Shown here in pieces: positions 1 through 12,786 of a stretch of DNA of 64,000 nucleotides. The notes beneath the pieces are model-generated. The model was not told where the DNA came from, ran no database searches, and saw nothing but the letters and a program-made list of their open reading frames with translations. The position numbers and the translations under genes are program-made. How positions within the stretch are numbered: position 1 is the first letter of the stretch; each line of letters begins with the position of its first letter. Source of the DNA: Aselliscus stoliczkanus (Eukaryota > Chordata > Mammalia > Chiroptera > Hipposideridae); assembly GCA_033961575.1 (NCBI GenBank), contig CM066736.1, forward strand, positions 91,086,852 to 91,150,851. Direction: 5' to 3'.

Positions 1-3000
1 TTTCTTAATCTAGTCATCTACCGATGGGCATTTCGATTATTTCCAAGTCTTGGCTATTGTAAATAGTGCTGCAATGAACATACGGGTGCACATATTTTTT
101 CAAATTAGTGTCTTGGGTTTTTCAGGATAAATACCTAGGAGTGGAATTGCTGGGTCAAAAGGTAGTTCCATTTCCAGTTTTTTGAGATACCTCTTACTGA
201 CTTCTATAGTGGCTGCACCAATCTGCAATCCCACCAACAGTGCAGCAGGGTCCCCTTTTCCCCACAGCCCCGCCAGCACTTGTTGTTTGTTGATTTATTG
301 ATAATAGCCATTCTGACCAGAGTGAGGTGGTATCTCATTGTGGTTTTTATTTGCATTTCCCTAATGACCAGTGAGGTTGAACATTTTTTCATATGCCTGT
401 TGGCCATGTGTATGTCCTCTTTAGAGAAATGTCTCTTCATTTCCTCTGCCCATTTTTTAATTGGGCTGTTTGTTTGTTTTGGTTTTGAGTTACATGAGTG
501 TTTTATAAATTTTGGATATTAACCCCTTATCAGATATATCATTGACAAATATATTCTCCCATTCAGTAGGCTTCCTTTTTGTTTTATTGATGGTTTCCTT
601 CGTTGTGAAAAAAAACTTTTAAGTTTGATATAATCCCATATGTTCATTTTTTCTTTTACTTCCCTTGCCCGTGGGAATGTATCAGTAAAAATATTACTCA
701 GGGTAATGTCTGCAGATTTACTCCCAATATTTTCTTCTAGGAGTTTTATGGTTTCAGATCTCACATTTAAGTCTTTAATCCATTTTGAATTTGTTCTTGT
801 ATATGGTGTAAGGAGGTAGTACAGTTTCATTTTTTTGCATGTGTCAGTCCAATTTTCCCAGCACCATTTATTAAATAGACTATCTTTACTCCAATGTAAA
901 TTCTTGCTTCCATTGTCATACATTAACTGTCCATATATGCCTGGATTTATTTCTGGGCTTTCTGTTCTGTTCCATGGTCTATGTGCCTGTTTTTATGCCA
1001 GTACCATACTGTTTTGATTACTGTAGGCTTGTAGTATGTTTTGATGTCTGGTAGTGTGATACCCCTGACTTTGTTCTTATTGCTCATTATTGCCAAGGCT
1101 ATTCGGGATCTTTTATGGTTCCATATAAATTTTAGGATTATATTTTCTATTTCTGTGAAAAATGCCCTTGGTAGTTTGATAGGAATTGCATTGAATCTAT
1201 ATATTGCTTTAGGCAGTATGGACATTTTAACTGTATTAATTCATCCTATCCATGAGCATGGTAGGTGTTTCCATTTATTTGTATCTTCTTTAATTTCTTT
1301 CTTCAGTGTCTTATAATTTTCTGAGTACAGATCTTTTACTACTTTGGTTAAATTTATTCCTAGGTATTTTATAATTCTTGAAGCAATTGTAAATGGGACA
1401 GATTTCTTAATTTCTCCTTCTGTTAGATTATTATTGGTATATGAAAATGCCACTGATTTCTGAACATTGATTTTGTATCCTGCTACCTTATTGAATTCGT
1501 CTATCTCCTTCAATAGTTTTTTGATGGAGTCTTTGGGGTTCTCTATATATAGTTTCATGTCATCTGCATATAATCACAATTTTACTTCTTCCTTGCCAAT
1601 TTGGATGCCTTTTATTTCTTTTTCTTGTCTGATTGCTGTGGCTAGAACTTCCAGACAATGTTGAATAAAAGAAGAGTACGTGGACAGCCTCATCTTGTTC
1701 CTGTTCTTAAGGGGAATGGTTTTAGGTTTTCCCCATTGAGTATGAGGTTAGCTATAGGTTTATCATATATGGCCTTTACTATGTTGAGATATGATCCCTG
1801 TATTCCCATTTTGCTAAAGGTTTTTAATATAAATGGCTGTTGGATTTTGTCAAATGCTTTTTCTGCATCTATTGATATGATCATGTGACTTTTATTCTTC
1901 ATTTTGTGGATGTGGTGTATCACATTAATTGATTAATGGATGTTGAACCAGCCTTGCATAGTAGGGATGAAACCCACTTGATCATGATGTATGATCTTCT
2001 TAATATATTGCTGAATTCTGTTTGCTAATATTTTATTGAGAATTTTTGCATGTATATTCATCAGGGATATTGGCCTGTAGTTTTACTTTTTTGTGATGTC
2101 TTTATCTGGTTTTGGAATCAGGGTGATAGTGCCTTCATAAAAAAAAATTGGAAGCCTTCCCTTCTTATGGATTTTTTGGAATAGTTTGAGAAGAATAGGT
2201 GATAGTTCTTATTTGAATGTTGGATGAAATTCACTTGTGAAGCCATCTGGTCCAGGGCTTTTGTGGTTGGGAGCTTGTCGATTACTATTTCAATTTCCTT
2301 GGTAGTAATCAGAATATTTAGATTTTCTATTTCTTCTCAAGTTAGCTTTGGAAGGTTACATGCCTCTAGAAAATTATCCATTTCTTGCAGATTGTTAGAT
2401 TTGTTGGCATATAGTTGCTCATAGAAATTTCTTAAAATTATTTGTATTTCTGTGGTGTCTGTAGTAATTTCCCCTCTTTCATTTCTGATTTTACTAAGTT
2501 GAGTCCTCTCTCTCTTTTTTTTTTTTTTTCTGATGAGCCTGGCTGGAGGTTTGTCAATTTTGTTTATCTTCTCAAAAAACCAGCTCTTGGTTTCATTGAT
2601 CTTTTGTATTGTTTTTCTGTTCTCCATATTGTTTATTTCCACTCTGGTGTTTATTATCTCCTTTCTTGTACTCCTTTTTTTGCTGTTCTTTTTCCAGCTC
2701 CTTGAGGTGTAAGGATAACCTGTTGATTTGAGATTTTTCTTCCTTCTTTAGGTAGGCCTGCTGTGCTATGAACTTCCTTCTTTGGACTGCTTTCGCTGCA
2801 TCCCAGAGATTTTGGGTCGTGGTGTTTTCATTTTCATTTGTCTCGAGGTATCTTTTGATTTCCTCCTTGGTCTCATTTGCGACCCACTCACTATTTAGTA
2901 GCATGTTATTTAGCCTCCATTTATTTGACAGTTTTCCGGGGTTCTTATAATTTATTTCTAGTTTCATAGTATTGTGGTCAGAGAAGACACTTGAAATGAT

Positions 3001-3657
3001 TTCAATCTTCTTAAATTTATTGAGACTTGTTTTGTGGCCTAACATGTGGTCTATCTTAGAAAATGTTCCATGTGCACTTGAGAAGAATGTATATTCGCTA
3101 GCTTTGGATGAAATGCTCTGAAAATGTCTGTTAAATCCAGCTGGTCTAATGTATCATTTAAGGTCACTGTTTCCACATTGATTTTCTGTCTGGAGGATCT
3201 GTCCATTGGTGACAGCGGGGTGTTGAAGTCCCCTACTATGATAGTGTTACTGTTGATCTCTGTCTTTATGTCTGACAATATCTGTTTTATATATTTAGGT
3301 GCTCCTATGCTAGGTGCATAGATATTTACTATGGTTATGTCCTCTTGTTGGATCTATCCCTTTATTATTATGAAGTGTCCTTCTTTGTCCTTTATTATAT
3401 TCTTCAATTTAAAGCCATTTTATCTGATATAAGTATCGCTACTCCACGTTTTTCTCAGTTCCATTTGCATAAAATACTTCACTCCATCCCTTTACTTTCA
3501 GCCTGTATGTGTCTTTTAATCTGAGGTGTGTCTCTTGTATACAGCATATGCAGGGGTCTTGCTTTCTTATCCATTCAGCCACCCTACGTCTTTTGATTGG
3601 AGCAGTCAATCCATTTACATTTAATGTGATTATTGATAGGTGCATAGTTATTGCCAT
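1..3657 (-). pseudogene. L1 ORF2 (endonuclease-reverse transcriptase), broken, runs off left edge
   Basis: Read on the minus strand this is the L1 ORF2 frame. It starts at 3657 with an N-terminal endonuclease (LSIITLNVNGL, then CIQETHL). The reverse transcriptase region follows in pieces: [15 protein letters not shown] near 1850 and the [16 protein letters not shown] stretch near 1200. The C-terminal part at 200-440 has [18 protein letters not shown], the cysteine-rich ORF2 end. ORF2p normally nicks DNA at TTTT/A and copies L1 RNA by target-primed reverse transcription. The frame is cut by many stops and shifts, so it cannot make a protein. The 3' UTR and tail lie left of the window. Confidence 0.93.
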
Positions 3658-3709
3658 TTTGTTATTTGTGTTCCTAGTCCTCCTTAGTTAGGTTGTTTTT
3701 CTCTTCTGC

Positions 3710-4583
3710 TTAAAGAGGCCCTTTTAACATTTCCTGCAAAGGTGGCTTGGTGGTAATGAATTCCCTTAGCTTATTCTTTTCTGGGAAGCTCTATATCTCT
3801 CCTTCAATTTTAAATAACCTTGCTGGATACAGCAATCTGGGTTGTAGGCCTTTATTTTTCATCACTTTGAAAACCTTCTGTCCACTCCCTTCTGGCCTGC
3901 AAAGTTTCTGTAGAAAAGTCAGCTGATAATCTTATGGGGGTACCCTTGTAAGTAACTTGCTGCCTTTCCCTTGCTGCTTGAAGGATTCTGTCTTTGTCCT
4001 TAACCCTTGCCATTTTCACTATAATGTGTCTTGGTGTGGGCCTGTTTGGATCATCCTGGTTGGAACTCTCTGCACTTCCTGGGCTTGTATTTCAATGTCC
4101 TTTGCCAGGTTAGGGAAGTTTTCAGACATTATTACTTCAAATATGTTCTCAATCCCTTGCTCCCTCTCTTCTCCTTCTGGTATTCCAATGATCCCAAAGT
4201 TCTTGCGTTTGATGTTGCCTCCCAGCTCTCTTAAACTATTTTCAATGTTTTTCATTCTTTTTGCTTTTTGTTGTTCCACTTGGGTGATCTCTGCTATCTT
4301 GTCTTGTAAGTCACTGAGTCGATTTTCTGCTTCATCCAATCTTCTAGTCATTCCACCAAATATGTTATTTAATTCAGTAATTGTATTTCTTAAGTTCTAG
4401 CTGGTTGTTTTTCATGATTTCTCTTCCCTTCTTTATATTTTCATTAATTTCCTTGAACATTCTAATAATCAGTGTTCTGAACTCTGGCTCCAATAGGTTA
4501 TTTACCTCTATTTCCTCTAGGTCCACTGATTCAGGAGGTTTCTTCTGTTCTTTTATTTGGGTTGTATTTCTTTGTCTCCCCAT
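3710..4583 (-). pseudogene. L1 ORF1 (RNA-binding chaperone), frameshifted
   Basis: The minus-strand start at 4583 reads MGRQRNTTQIKEQKK, the usual ORF1p opening, followed by a charged coiled-coil region (RLDEAENRLSDLQDKIAEITQ at 4351 downward) and the conserved IIGIPEGEE block that opens the RNA-recognition domain. The stop comes at about 3710, 53 bases before the ORF2 start, which is normal L1 spacing. The span is not a multiple of three and the frame changes near 4374-4351, so the gene is dead. ORF1p would form trimers that coat L1 RNA in cytoplasmic particles. Confidence 0.9.
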
Positions 4584-7085
4584 TCTGGTTCACTCTTTGT
4601 GCGTGCTTTGATATAACAGATAGATCCCCTAGGTCTGTCAGTCTTTTCTGGGTAAACACACGGTGTGTGTCCTTTATATTTCAATTACTCAGTCTCCCTA
4701 TTCTCTTGTATGTGTATATCTGAGGTGTTCCTTGGGTTGTGTGTCTTCACCTGTTGAAATTTAGCTTTGATTACTTCTGGCTTGTCAGTAGGTGGGATTG
4801 ACTCCCAGATTGATTAGCTGTGAGGATCAGCAGTGTCTGCAGTTTATGAGCGGCTGTGTGAGGGCTGAGCCCTCTGATGAGGCTTGGATCCTTTGGGCCC
4901 TTGCACGTATAGCGACTTCCTTTTGGGTGTGACTCTTGTATGTCAAACCCAGAAATTCTCTGGTTTTATCTAAAGTTGGCCTCCGTGTATGATGATTCTT
5001 GTGTCTCTTTGGGTGGGCCCAGGTGCAGAGCAATTTTAAAGCAAAACAGATCAACAAGTACAACCACTGCAGCCACCAAAGGAAACCAAATCCTGTCACG
5101 TGTAAAAAAAAAACAAAAAAAAAAACCAACTAACAACCTACCGTCAACTTGTACAGAAATATCAAACATACAAAAGAAGAAAACAAACAAAAACAAAACA
5201 ACAACCACACACAAAAAAGAACAGAAGAGGAAACAAAATACAATATAATATTATAAAATAAAAAATAGAATAAACACAAGAACCCAAATAACTATACCAA
5301 AGAAAAAAATATAAAAATAAAATAAAATAAAATTTGCAGAAAAAAGGACAGGAGGAAAAGTTAGTGGTGAAAAGAATGAACAAAAGAAAGGAGAAAGTAA
5401 GGGCGGGAAAAAAAGAAAAAGAACGAAAAAAAAAATATATATATATATATGTATTTGTCTACACACCTATATATGTGAACATATATTCACCCATATACGC
5501 CCATATATATGCCTATATTAAAAACTAGAAAATGATGATAATGAAACAGAAATAAAAACCAAAAACAACCAAAACAAGCAACCAATAAAGGGGAAAAGAA
5601 AAGGAAAAAAAACAAACTTGTGCCGATCTTGGCTAAAGTCCACCAAGCTCTCTCTCTTCAGGTTGTCCTCTGCTGTACAAAAATTCCTCTGCGTCTTGTG
5701 GGAACAAAGACGGCCACCTGACGCCTAGCTTGACCCTGGCACTGCAGGTTTGCTGTACATGAGTGTGGTTGTGACGTGTGAGTGGTAGTTTTTACAAAGT
5801 CACTGCCATTTTGCATTTGCCTGTCCCAAAGCAGGCTGCACCCCCAAAGGCTCAATGAGTGTCTTTGGGCACCCTTTCTGTTGACAGCCATGGAAAATGA
5901 AAGAGTTCCTCACTACCAAAAGCCAGTTGCCAGGAGTCTGTTAATTAGTGCCTCAGCAGCTGAACCTGCCCTGCCTCCCAAGCCTGGCAGGAAAAGTGGG
6001 GGCGGGGTAGGTAGTCTCACTCTGCAGCCTCTCTTGGGGTGGAAATGCTCAACCCCCTGTGGGTAGGAATACCTCTGTAGTCTGCCCCTACTGCTCCATT
6101 CAGGGGTCAATTTAAGACTCTGGTTTGGCGGGGGCCAAGGTTTCTGAGAGAGGGTGGAGGTGGGTTTTTATTTCTGTAGTTGGTTTGTTTTTTTTTTGCT
6201 TTCTGTCCAAGAGAGAAGGAAAAATAAACAAACAAGTAAAAACAAACAAAGAAAACAAAACAACAAAAAAACACAGTCCCAACACTGTTTTGAGCTAAGG
6301 CCTTTGCCTCATAGGTGCCAGAGGAGTTCCTGCTGCTCTCCTGGGGGGATTGCGGGGGTTTAGGGGGCTGCACACACCCTTCTGGGACCTGCATCTCTGC
6401 CCGGCACATTGCATCTTCCCCCACGAGTATTCTTTTTCCCCCTGCTTGCCTGGTTTCAGGCTTCTGCCTCAGAGCCTTCGTGCCGAGTTGCTCTTGCTGC
6501 GCTCTGTGGGACCTGGTGGACACAGAGACTGATCCCTGAACTGGGCGGGTGCAGGGATTGATCTTGCCCTGTCGTCGCTGTCACTGCCGTGCTCTGTACC
6601 CTGTTTCCTGGGGACCCGGGGAGCCGTTGGTGCAGCTGTACGTCTCCCCTCTCTCCTCCCCCACTCGCCCTGTCTGAGGCTTCTTCCTCAGGCTGCAGAT
6701 CGTTGTGCTCTAGCTGTACTCTAGATGGGCCACGGAGCGCAGGGAGCGAGCAGTGGGAACACTCACCGATCTGCTCTCTGAAGCTTGGTGCCTCAGCAGC
6801 CGTGGGTGCGGGATGCACCTCTCAGGTCTCGCAGCCTTCTTCCCCAACTCGCCCTTCCAGCAATCATTGTGTGAGACTCTTAGTTGCTCTGTGTGATGAG
6901 TAGACGTCCCTTTTTCTTGACCGAGCCCAATTTCTTCAGTCAGTTTCTTGTGATATCCCACAATGCCTGGGCGGGGGAGGCGGGACCATTTCAGGGAGAT
7001 CCCCACACCCCCGGTTGCGGCTTTAGATGAGAGCAAGCAGAAAACCACTCAAGGCAGAGCAGCGGGAGTTGTCTCTATCATAGTT
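4584..7085 (-). mobile_element. L1 5' UTR / promoter region of the same element
   Basis: About 2.5 kb lies upstream (to the right) of ORF1. It has a GC-rich distal part (about 5640-7060) and an A-rich stretch on the plus strand (5100-5640), which is pyrimidine-rich in the L1 sense. The exact 5' end is uncertain: the GC-rich sequence fades into AT-rich host DNA near 7060-7090 and I found no clear duplication. Open frames in this block have strongly biased composition and are not genes. This 5' UTR does not resemble the one of the ORF1-only element at 32,325, so two promoter types occur in the window. Confidence 0.65.
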
Positions 7086-7971
7086 TTTTTTAATCTTAAG
7101 TTGAAATCTTGCCTGATTTTCACAATTTCATACATCAGTATTTGAAATTAGCTGATTTTTTTTTAATTTAGAGAAGAGATATATAATGTTTTATAATCTA
7201 GCATTAAAAAAAAAACCACAAATAAGAAATCTGGACCTTTGAACCATGGAGCAACTATCCAGATAATTTTTAAATAAGGGATTTGTTGGTGACTTTAACA
7301 TTTACCAGAAATTAGGGAGTCTTCCCCTATCACTGGTAGGTGCATCAGACAGATATCTTAGGGGACATTCTAACTGATACTAGAGATTGATCTAAGAACA
7401 TATTTCAGAATGTCCTCAGAGCATGGCAGTGGCCTTACACACCTAATTTTGGGGTCAGTTTTTCCTTTATCTAATATGTATTCAAACCTTGATAAGTGCC
7501 AGATACGTCAGGGTCTAGAATTTAAGGATAGGGTTGTAAGCAAAACAGACAAATTCAAGGTACATTTTTAAGAACAATTCAGTTATTAAATTGGTAAATA
7601 AATAAATAGTAAAATGTTTTAGAGTGATCTGAAGTAGGAGAATGAGGCCATTTTGGACATAATTATTTAGGAAGTACTCTCTATAGAGGTGATTTTCGAA
7701 CTGACTATAAATGTTGAGAAGTTAACCATTTGAACATATGGGATAAGACTATTTCAATCAGATGGAACCATGTGCTGAGAACAAACAAGTCCAAGAAGTG
7801 GTGGTCATTCCTGCAGTGGGTGAGATACAGCCATGGGGAGGCTAACACAGAAGCCCAGGCAGTAGCCACTGGAGAGGTCTGACTGCAGGTAGCAGGACCT
7901 CTGGTTCCAAACAAAGAATTGGCTATGAGAATTTGACTATCATCCCAGGAGATATCTTGGAAAGCAAGTGC
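7086..7971. other. No gene recognised
   Basis: AT-rich non-coding sequence between the L1 5' end and the hAT insertion. No open frame of note and no repeat that I can name. Confidence 0.6.
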
Positions 7972-7979
7972 AAGTAGAA

Positions 7980-8216
7980 CAGGGGTCGGCAAACTACAGC
8001 TGGCTCGTGAGCTACATGCGCTTCTTTGGGTATGTACATGTGGCTCTGAAGTAAAATTGGAAATGAAAATAAAACTATCATAGTTTCATTTATAAAATTT
8101 TCAAAGGATAGTACTCACATAATGGTGATTTTACTTGTTTTGTGGCTCTCGAATAATTTTTAAATTGTTGTGAGGGACAGGATTGGCTCTTCCATCTCAA
8201 AGTTTGCCAACCCCTG
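7980..8216. mobile_element. Non-autonomous hAT DNA transposon, 237 bp
   Basis: The ends are near-perfect inverted repeats: caggggtcggcaaact on the left and agtttgccaacccctg on the right. The element is flanked by a perfect 8-bp direct repeat, aagtagaa, at 7972-7979 and 8217-8224, which is the hAT hallmark. There is no transposase frame, so movement would have depended on a transposase made elsewhere. The intact duplication argues for an insertion that is not very old. Confidence 0.9.
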
Positions 8217-8224
8217 AAGTAGAA

Positions 8225-10914
8225 TATTAGCAAAGAGTGACTGAAGTTGGCACAGTAATCAGCACTGTAGTCCATAACTCCTGAGTGGTAAGGATTGATC
8301 AGCTCTCTGGCCATCCATGTCTGTATCACACATAAGCATACTAAATAAAGGCAAAGATTTTCCTACTATCAATAATATGAAGCATGTATAAAGCAGCATT
8401 CTGGTTAAATCTATTTATGGGATTGGGGGAAAATAATAGAAACATAACAGTGTATATGATGTGGATTGCAGTGCACAGTAATGCTGGCCCTGAAATGGTT
8501 TACAATTAAACTGCAGTACCATGCTTGCTAGCTGAGCGGTGTCCCTGCCTAGGCTCTCTCAGGGACCTCTGTGCTCTGGAGTAGCATCCTAAAAGTTTCA
8601 AGGTCCACTTATGGTGCTTGGGACTGCCTGGGAACAACAGTGCTGTCTGAGTAGGGTGCCCTGAGCCTGGACCAAACATATGTGGGCCCAACTCACAATT
8701 CTCCCCTTCAAAGAACTCTTAGACTCTCTTTTTCCAATATCTACCAGCCTGTGGAGTTAGCCACTTGCTCTAAGGAGCTCTGTGACCCATGTCTAGGGGT
8801 TGTCCTGAGATCTCATGTCTGAGACCTGGTTTCAGAAGAGTGGCTTGGTGTGTAGATAACTCTTTCTGACCAGCATAGTCATTTTTTTTCCACAAAATCA
8901 CATCACCTGGAGCCACCAGAAGAATGCTGACTTGTTGATTAGAGGTCCCTCTCACTCATGTCAGACATAGGATGAGTTCAGGATTCTGGTCTACCAATGG
9001 TCTGTTACTGAACCTTGGGCTTGAGTTGTGTTAGAGCTTTATTCTGGCTCTTATCCATCTGTGTTCAAACTCTTGTACTGCCTCCTATCTACAGAGCCCA
9101 AGGGTGGCAGTGGGAGCAGCAGCCATTCTTTACCGTGTTGCCTTCCCAACCTTGGCACTGGTACTCAGAGTGATCATCCCACCTCCTCCACAAGCTCCAC
9201 ACTTCCTGGCAAGCATTATTCCAGAAGGGGCTGTACCTAACTACACCAAAGGCTTTTGAGATCATTGTTCTGCAATGCCACCAGGTGCTTTCAGTCTATG
9301 TCCTGTTTTGCCTTCAACTGAGAGGATGACATACTCTGCTGAGTCAGTGTTATGTAATGCCAGTGAGGTAGCAGCATTCCTTGTATGAATAGGAATACTT
9401 GTCTCACTCTGCCTGCAGGTGCCTCACCTATTCCCCAAGCTGGTGACTCTGTGTAGAAGGAAGCAATGAAATTAGAATTGAAAGGGATCACTTTCTGGAA
9501 ATGGAGTGATTAGGGCTTAAATATTTCAGCTGGTCAAAAGATGTGTTTTTCAACATTAATGTTTTAAAATTTAAATTAATTTAATGTGAACAGAAAAAAA
9601 TATCATTCACATATTCCTGAATAATCTGGATAAGCCTGGCATTTGTGGTCATCACCAATGAAGCACAGAATGATCCTTTGAGAGGGTCTTTGTAGGCTAT
9701 TATTCATGGGCAGCAAAATGGATGATGCAGCTCTCTAATGATGCAATCAGCATTAAATAAATGGAACTTGAAAATGTTAGAGGCACAATTATCTATGTTG
9801 TCCTAAAAAGCCATGGCTTTGTAAGTAGTAATAGTGCTAGTATTTGTTGCAGGAGAAATGACAACTCCAGAAATGGCCTTTTTTGACAATAAAAAAACAT
9901 GAATAGAGAGTTCATGGAACTGAACAGAATTAAGAAAGTACCTAGACTAGAAAGAAACCTTATGTGCAGTGATTAGACAACAACCAAATACATAACTAAT
10001 TCTTTTCTACCCATTATCCTAAGTTTTCATGGCTAACTTATTATAAGCTCTATAGTACCATGAATTTCATAATACATTTTTTAAGTCAAATTGTCAGTGA
10101 CCGCACAAAAATACTTGTCCTAGGCATAATGTACAGAGATAGGGCAGATCCTGCATGCATTTTTTCATTCAGCCTCTGAATGCCCAATTTCTAACTTCCC
10201 GTTTCACTCATGCAGTCTTTATCAAAGTAATACTGCCCTGGACTGAGTGCGTGCCCCAATATTCTCAAAATAATTGGTATGCAGTTTGAATATTGATTTG
10301 TGTAAAAAGTTGTTTGTATGTTTGTGTGCATATGCATGTTTATATTTGTGTTAAATATGGCATGAATTTTCTAGTGTCTGATAATATTAAATACATTTAT
10401 AAACAGGCTTATTAACAAATATAAATGATACGATGAGAAGAAAGTACATATACACAAAAGAGAAAAATAATTGAGGAAATGGTGACGAGAAAAATATGAT
10501 GACTGCAGAGTTAATTGTATTGTATTAGATTAAATGTTCTAAGATACTGCCATTTTCCATAAATCTCCCTTACCCTCCCAGATACTCCTTCTTCTTTGGA
10601 TATGTTTATGTATCATAGGGTAATTTACAGAATGCAGAAACCAGATGATTTAATTGGATATTAGTGCTATTAATCTCTAACTTTAGTTATACACCAGCAC
10701 CTTGGGAACACACATACTCAGTCTAAAATAAATAAGCTTTCATGAAATTTAATCCAGATAAAATATCTTCTTGAATCTGTTCCAACATTGATCCACTCAC
10801 TTGGTTTATCAATCCATATCTCGTGACATTTAGTCAGAGCCTCATATTATCCTGGTCCCCCCCAAAAAAATCTATACAAATCCTAGATGCTTGCAGACCC
10901 TTTCATTTTTCAGG
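8225..10914. other. Non-coding interval, nothing identified
   Basis: 2.7 kb of ordinary host sequence. Short open frames occur on both strands but none shows a recognisable domain, signal peptide or membrane pattern. No strong repeat boundary was found. Confidence 0.5.
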
Positions 10915-11270
10915 TGCCAAGTTTGAAGAAAATTTTCAATAGTTTTCCAAAGTGGCTTAATGATTTTATACTCTTACCAACAAAGTATGCGAGTTCCAAT
11001 TGTTCCACATTTTCACCAAAGTTTGATCTTTTGGGTCTTTTTTTTTTTGAGGGCAGTGTCACTGACCCTCACATGTGGGACCCGAACCGGGGCCGCTGGC
11101 TTCCCAAACCAGTGCGCAACCACCGCGCCACTCGGCCGGCTTTTGCGTCTTTTTTATTTCAGCTTCTCCAGTGAGTATCACAGCTCATTATAGCTTTTTT
11201 CCTTTATAGCTATTTCCCTGATGACTAATAATGTCGATTGTGCTTTCAGTACTTATTAGCCATTTTTAAA
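10915..11270 (-). mobile_element. Old L1 ORF2 3' fragment, carrying a SINE
   Basis: Sequence such as ccaaagtggcttaatg and atttccctgatgactaat resembles diverged minus-strand L1 ORF2 C-terminal sequence seen in better copies at 300-380 and 24,480. It is interrupted by the SINE at 11,043. Divergence is high, so the ends are approximate. Confidence 0.55.
11043..11140 (-). mobile_element. tRNA-derived SINE (copy 1)
   Basis: In minus orientation: a T-run (the A-tail), then gagggcagtgtcactg, an inverted B-box (gaaccgggg, i.e. ccccggttc), and a head ending ctcggccggc. It is flanked by ttttgggtcttttt (about 11029-11042) and ttttgcgtcttttt (11141-11154), a duplication with one mismatch. It is one of several members of the same family in this window (26,069; 30,073; 55,507; head of 61,466). 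Confidence 0.85.
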
Positions 11271-11446
11271 TCTTTTTTTGTGAAGTGTATATTAATCTTT
11301 CCCAATAACTAAAAACTTAGCTACTGTGAGATACATTTGAGTAGTTCAAAAGTCTTTGACAAATTAGAGTTCAAAGGCAAAACTGCTGATGACAAAAGTA
11401 CACAAAAAGACCAGTGAAATTTTATATATATATATACAATTGTATA

Positions 11447-11626
11447 CCGGGGGTGCCAAAAACATGTATACAAGTGAAAACTTTGGTCAACACTGCTCAA
11501 GCAGTAGTTTGCTATAATCAGAAGTGTCTGACTTGTATTCATCTTGTTATCGATATATATTGAGTATTACAGTTTTAATACAGTTTCCCTTTCTTAAAAT
11601 GTGTATACATTTTTTTGCACCCTCTG
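11447..11626. mobile_element. Mariner-type MITE, 180 bp
   Basis: The ends are inverted repeats of about 25 bp: ccgggggtgccaaaaacatg on the left, and the reverse complement of the right end reads cagagggtgcaaaaaaatg. Both flanks are TA (11445-11446 and 11627-11628), as expected for Tc1/mariner insertion. No transposase frame is present. Confidence 0.75.
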
Positions 11627-11647
11627 TATGTATACACACACATATAC

Positions 11648-12220
11648 GAAGGTTGGATAATTAAGTTCATGAACTCTTCTTAGAAAAAGTGCTACATACT
11701 TCATTGCTGAATATCACTATGGTCACCTTCGAATTACTCCCTTTAGGAAGCTATGCGCTGACGTCAGCACCTAGACCACCCTTCAAAGCAGTTTTGGAAC
11801 TCTTTTTCTGGAATGGCCATCAGAGCCATCGTCATATTATCCTTGATGTCCTGAATGCCATCAAAATGTCTTCCTTTCACTATTTCCTTTATCTTTGGGT
11901 AAAGAAAGAAGTCATTGGGGGCCAGGTCAGGTGAGTAGGGAGGGTGTTCCAATACAATTATTTGTTCACTGGCTAAAAACTCCCTCACAGACAGTGCTGT
12001 GAGAGCTGGTATTGTCGTCATGCAAGAGCCATGAATTATTGGCAAAAAAAGTTCAGGTCGTCTAACTTTTTCACGCAGCCTTTTCAACACTTCCAAATAG
12101 TAAACTGGTTAACTGTCTTTCCAGTTGGTACAAATTCATAATGAATAATCCTTCTGATATCAAAAAAGGTTAGCAACTTTGTTGCAACAAATTTGCAAAC
12201 TTAATTATCAGATCTTGTAT
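11648..12220 (-). pseudogene. Deleted mariner transposon, transposase C-terminal half (copy 1)
   Basis: Read on the minus strand, the frame at 12096-11764 contains EHPPYSPDLAPNDFFLYPK, the region around the last catalytic aspartate of mariner transposases, and ends KEFQNCFEG. The DNA-binding half and the first catalytic residue are missing. The terminal sequences form inverted repeats (ggataattaagttcatgaac at the left, its diverged complement near 12,195-12,215). The same internal deletion occurs in the copy at 31,416, so both derive from a shared deletion derivative, not from two separate decays. Confidence 0.85.
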
Positions 12221-12639
12221 ATGCACACATATGTTATACACCATATATTATGTATGGTATATTATTATTTAAAGTAAAGTTAAGTTTAAATAGAGGAAAC
12301 TGCAAAAAAAAAAAAAAAGCAAGCCTGCTTATTGGCAATGTTAGTAAAAGTTTTGAAAAAAGTAGTGGCAAACCCAAGCTGAACCCCTTAAACCATGACA
12401 AATGATAGACACGGTGTAGGGAAACCACAAGGGATAGTAATAGGAATAGTAAATTGCTGGGGCCTGAGCATGAGGTACCTTCCCCCAACTGCATACAGGA
12501 TATTGTTTGGCTCAGAGTCTAAACAAACCTTGGCAACACATTCTGATCAGCAGAACCCTATAAGGTTACCCCCTACAGCCATAGTGCTTCCTCCTTTCGG
12601 TACTCCCTCCCTTTTTCTTTTTTCTTTTTACCTCCCCCA

Positions 12640-12724
12640 CTAGTCCCGTTGCTATTGGCAACTCCCGCCTTTGCGTATTCCTCCTCCCCTTCTAGTCCCG
12701 TTGCTATTGGCAACTCCCGCCTTT
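12640..12724 (+). promoter_or_regulatory. Tandem CCAAT/GC enhancer repeat in LTR U3
   Basis: A 33-bp unit occurs twice, at 12640-12672 and 12692-12724 (period 52). Each holds gctattggcaactcccgcc, with an inverted CCAAT box (attgg) and a GC-type box. The same pair recurs in the 3' LTR at 21111-21195. Duplicated enhancers are common in active retroviral LTRs. Confidence 0.8.
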
Positions 12725-12756
12725 ACATTCCTTCCCTCCCCTTCCAGTTCCTTGAC

Positions 12757-12786
12757 TATATAAGCCCCCTCCTGTTCTTCAATAAA
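12757..12786 (+). promoter_or_regulatory. LTR TATA box and poly(A) signal
   Basis: tatataa at 12757-12763 and aataaa at 12781-12786, 18 bp after the end of the TATA box. The same pair at 21228-21234 and 21252-21257 would serve 3' end formation. The close spacing implies a short R region, as in D-type betaretroviruses. Confidence 0.8.

Noticed and set aside
5100..5640. Open frames rich in K/N or F/V in the A-rich block
   Set aside because: Compositional artefacts of the L1 5' UTR.
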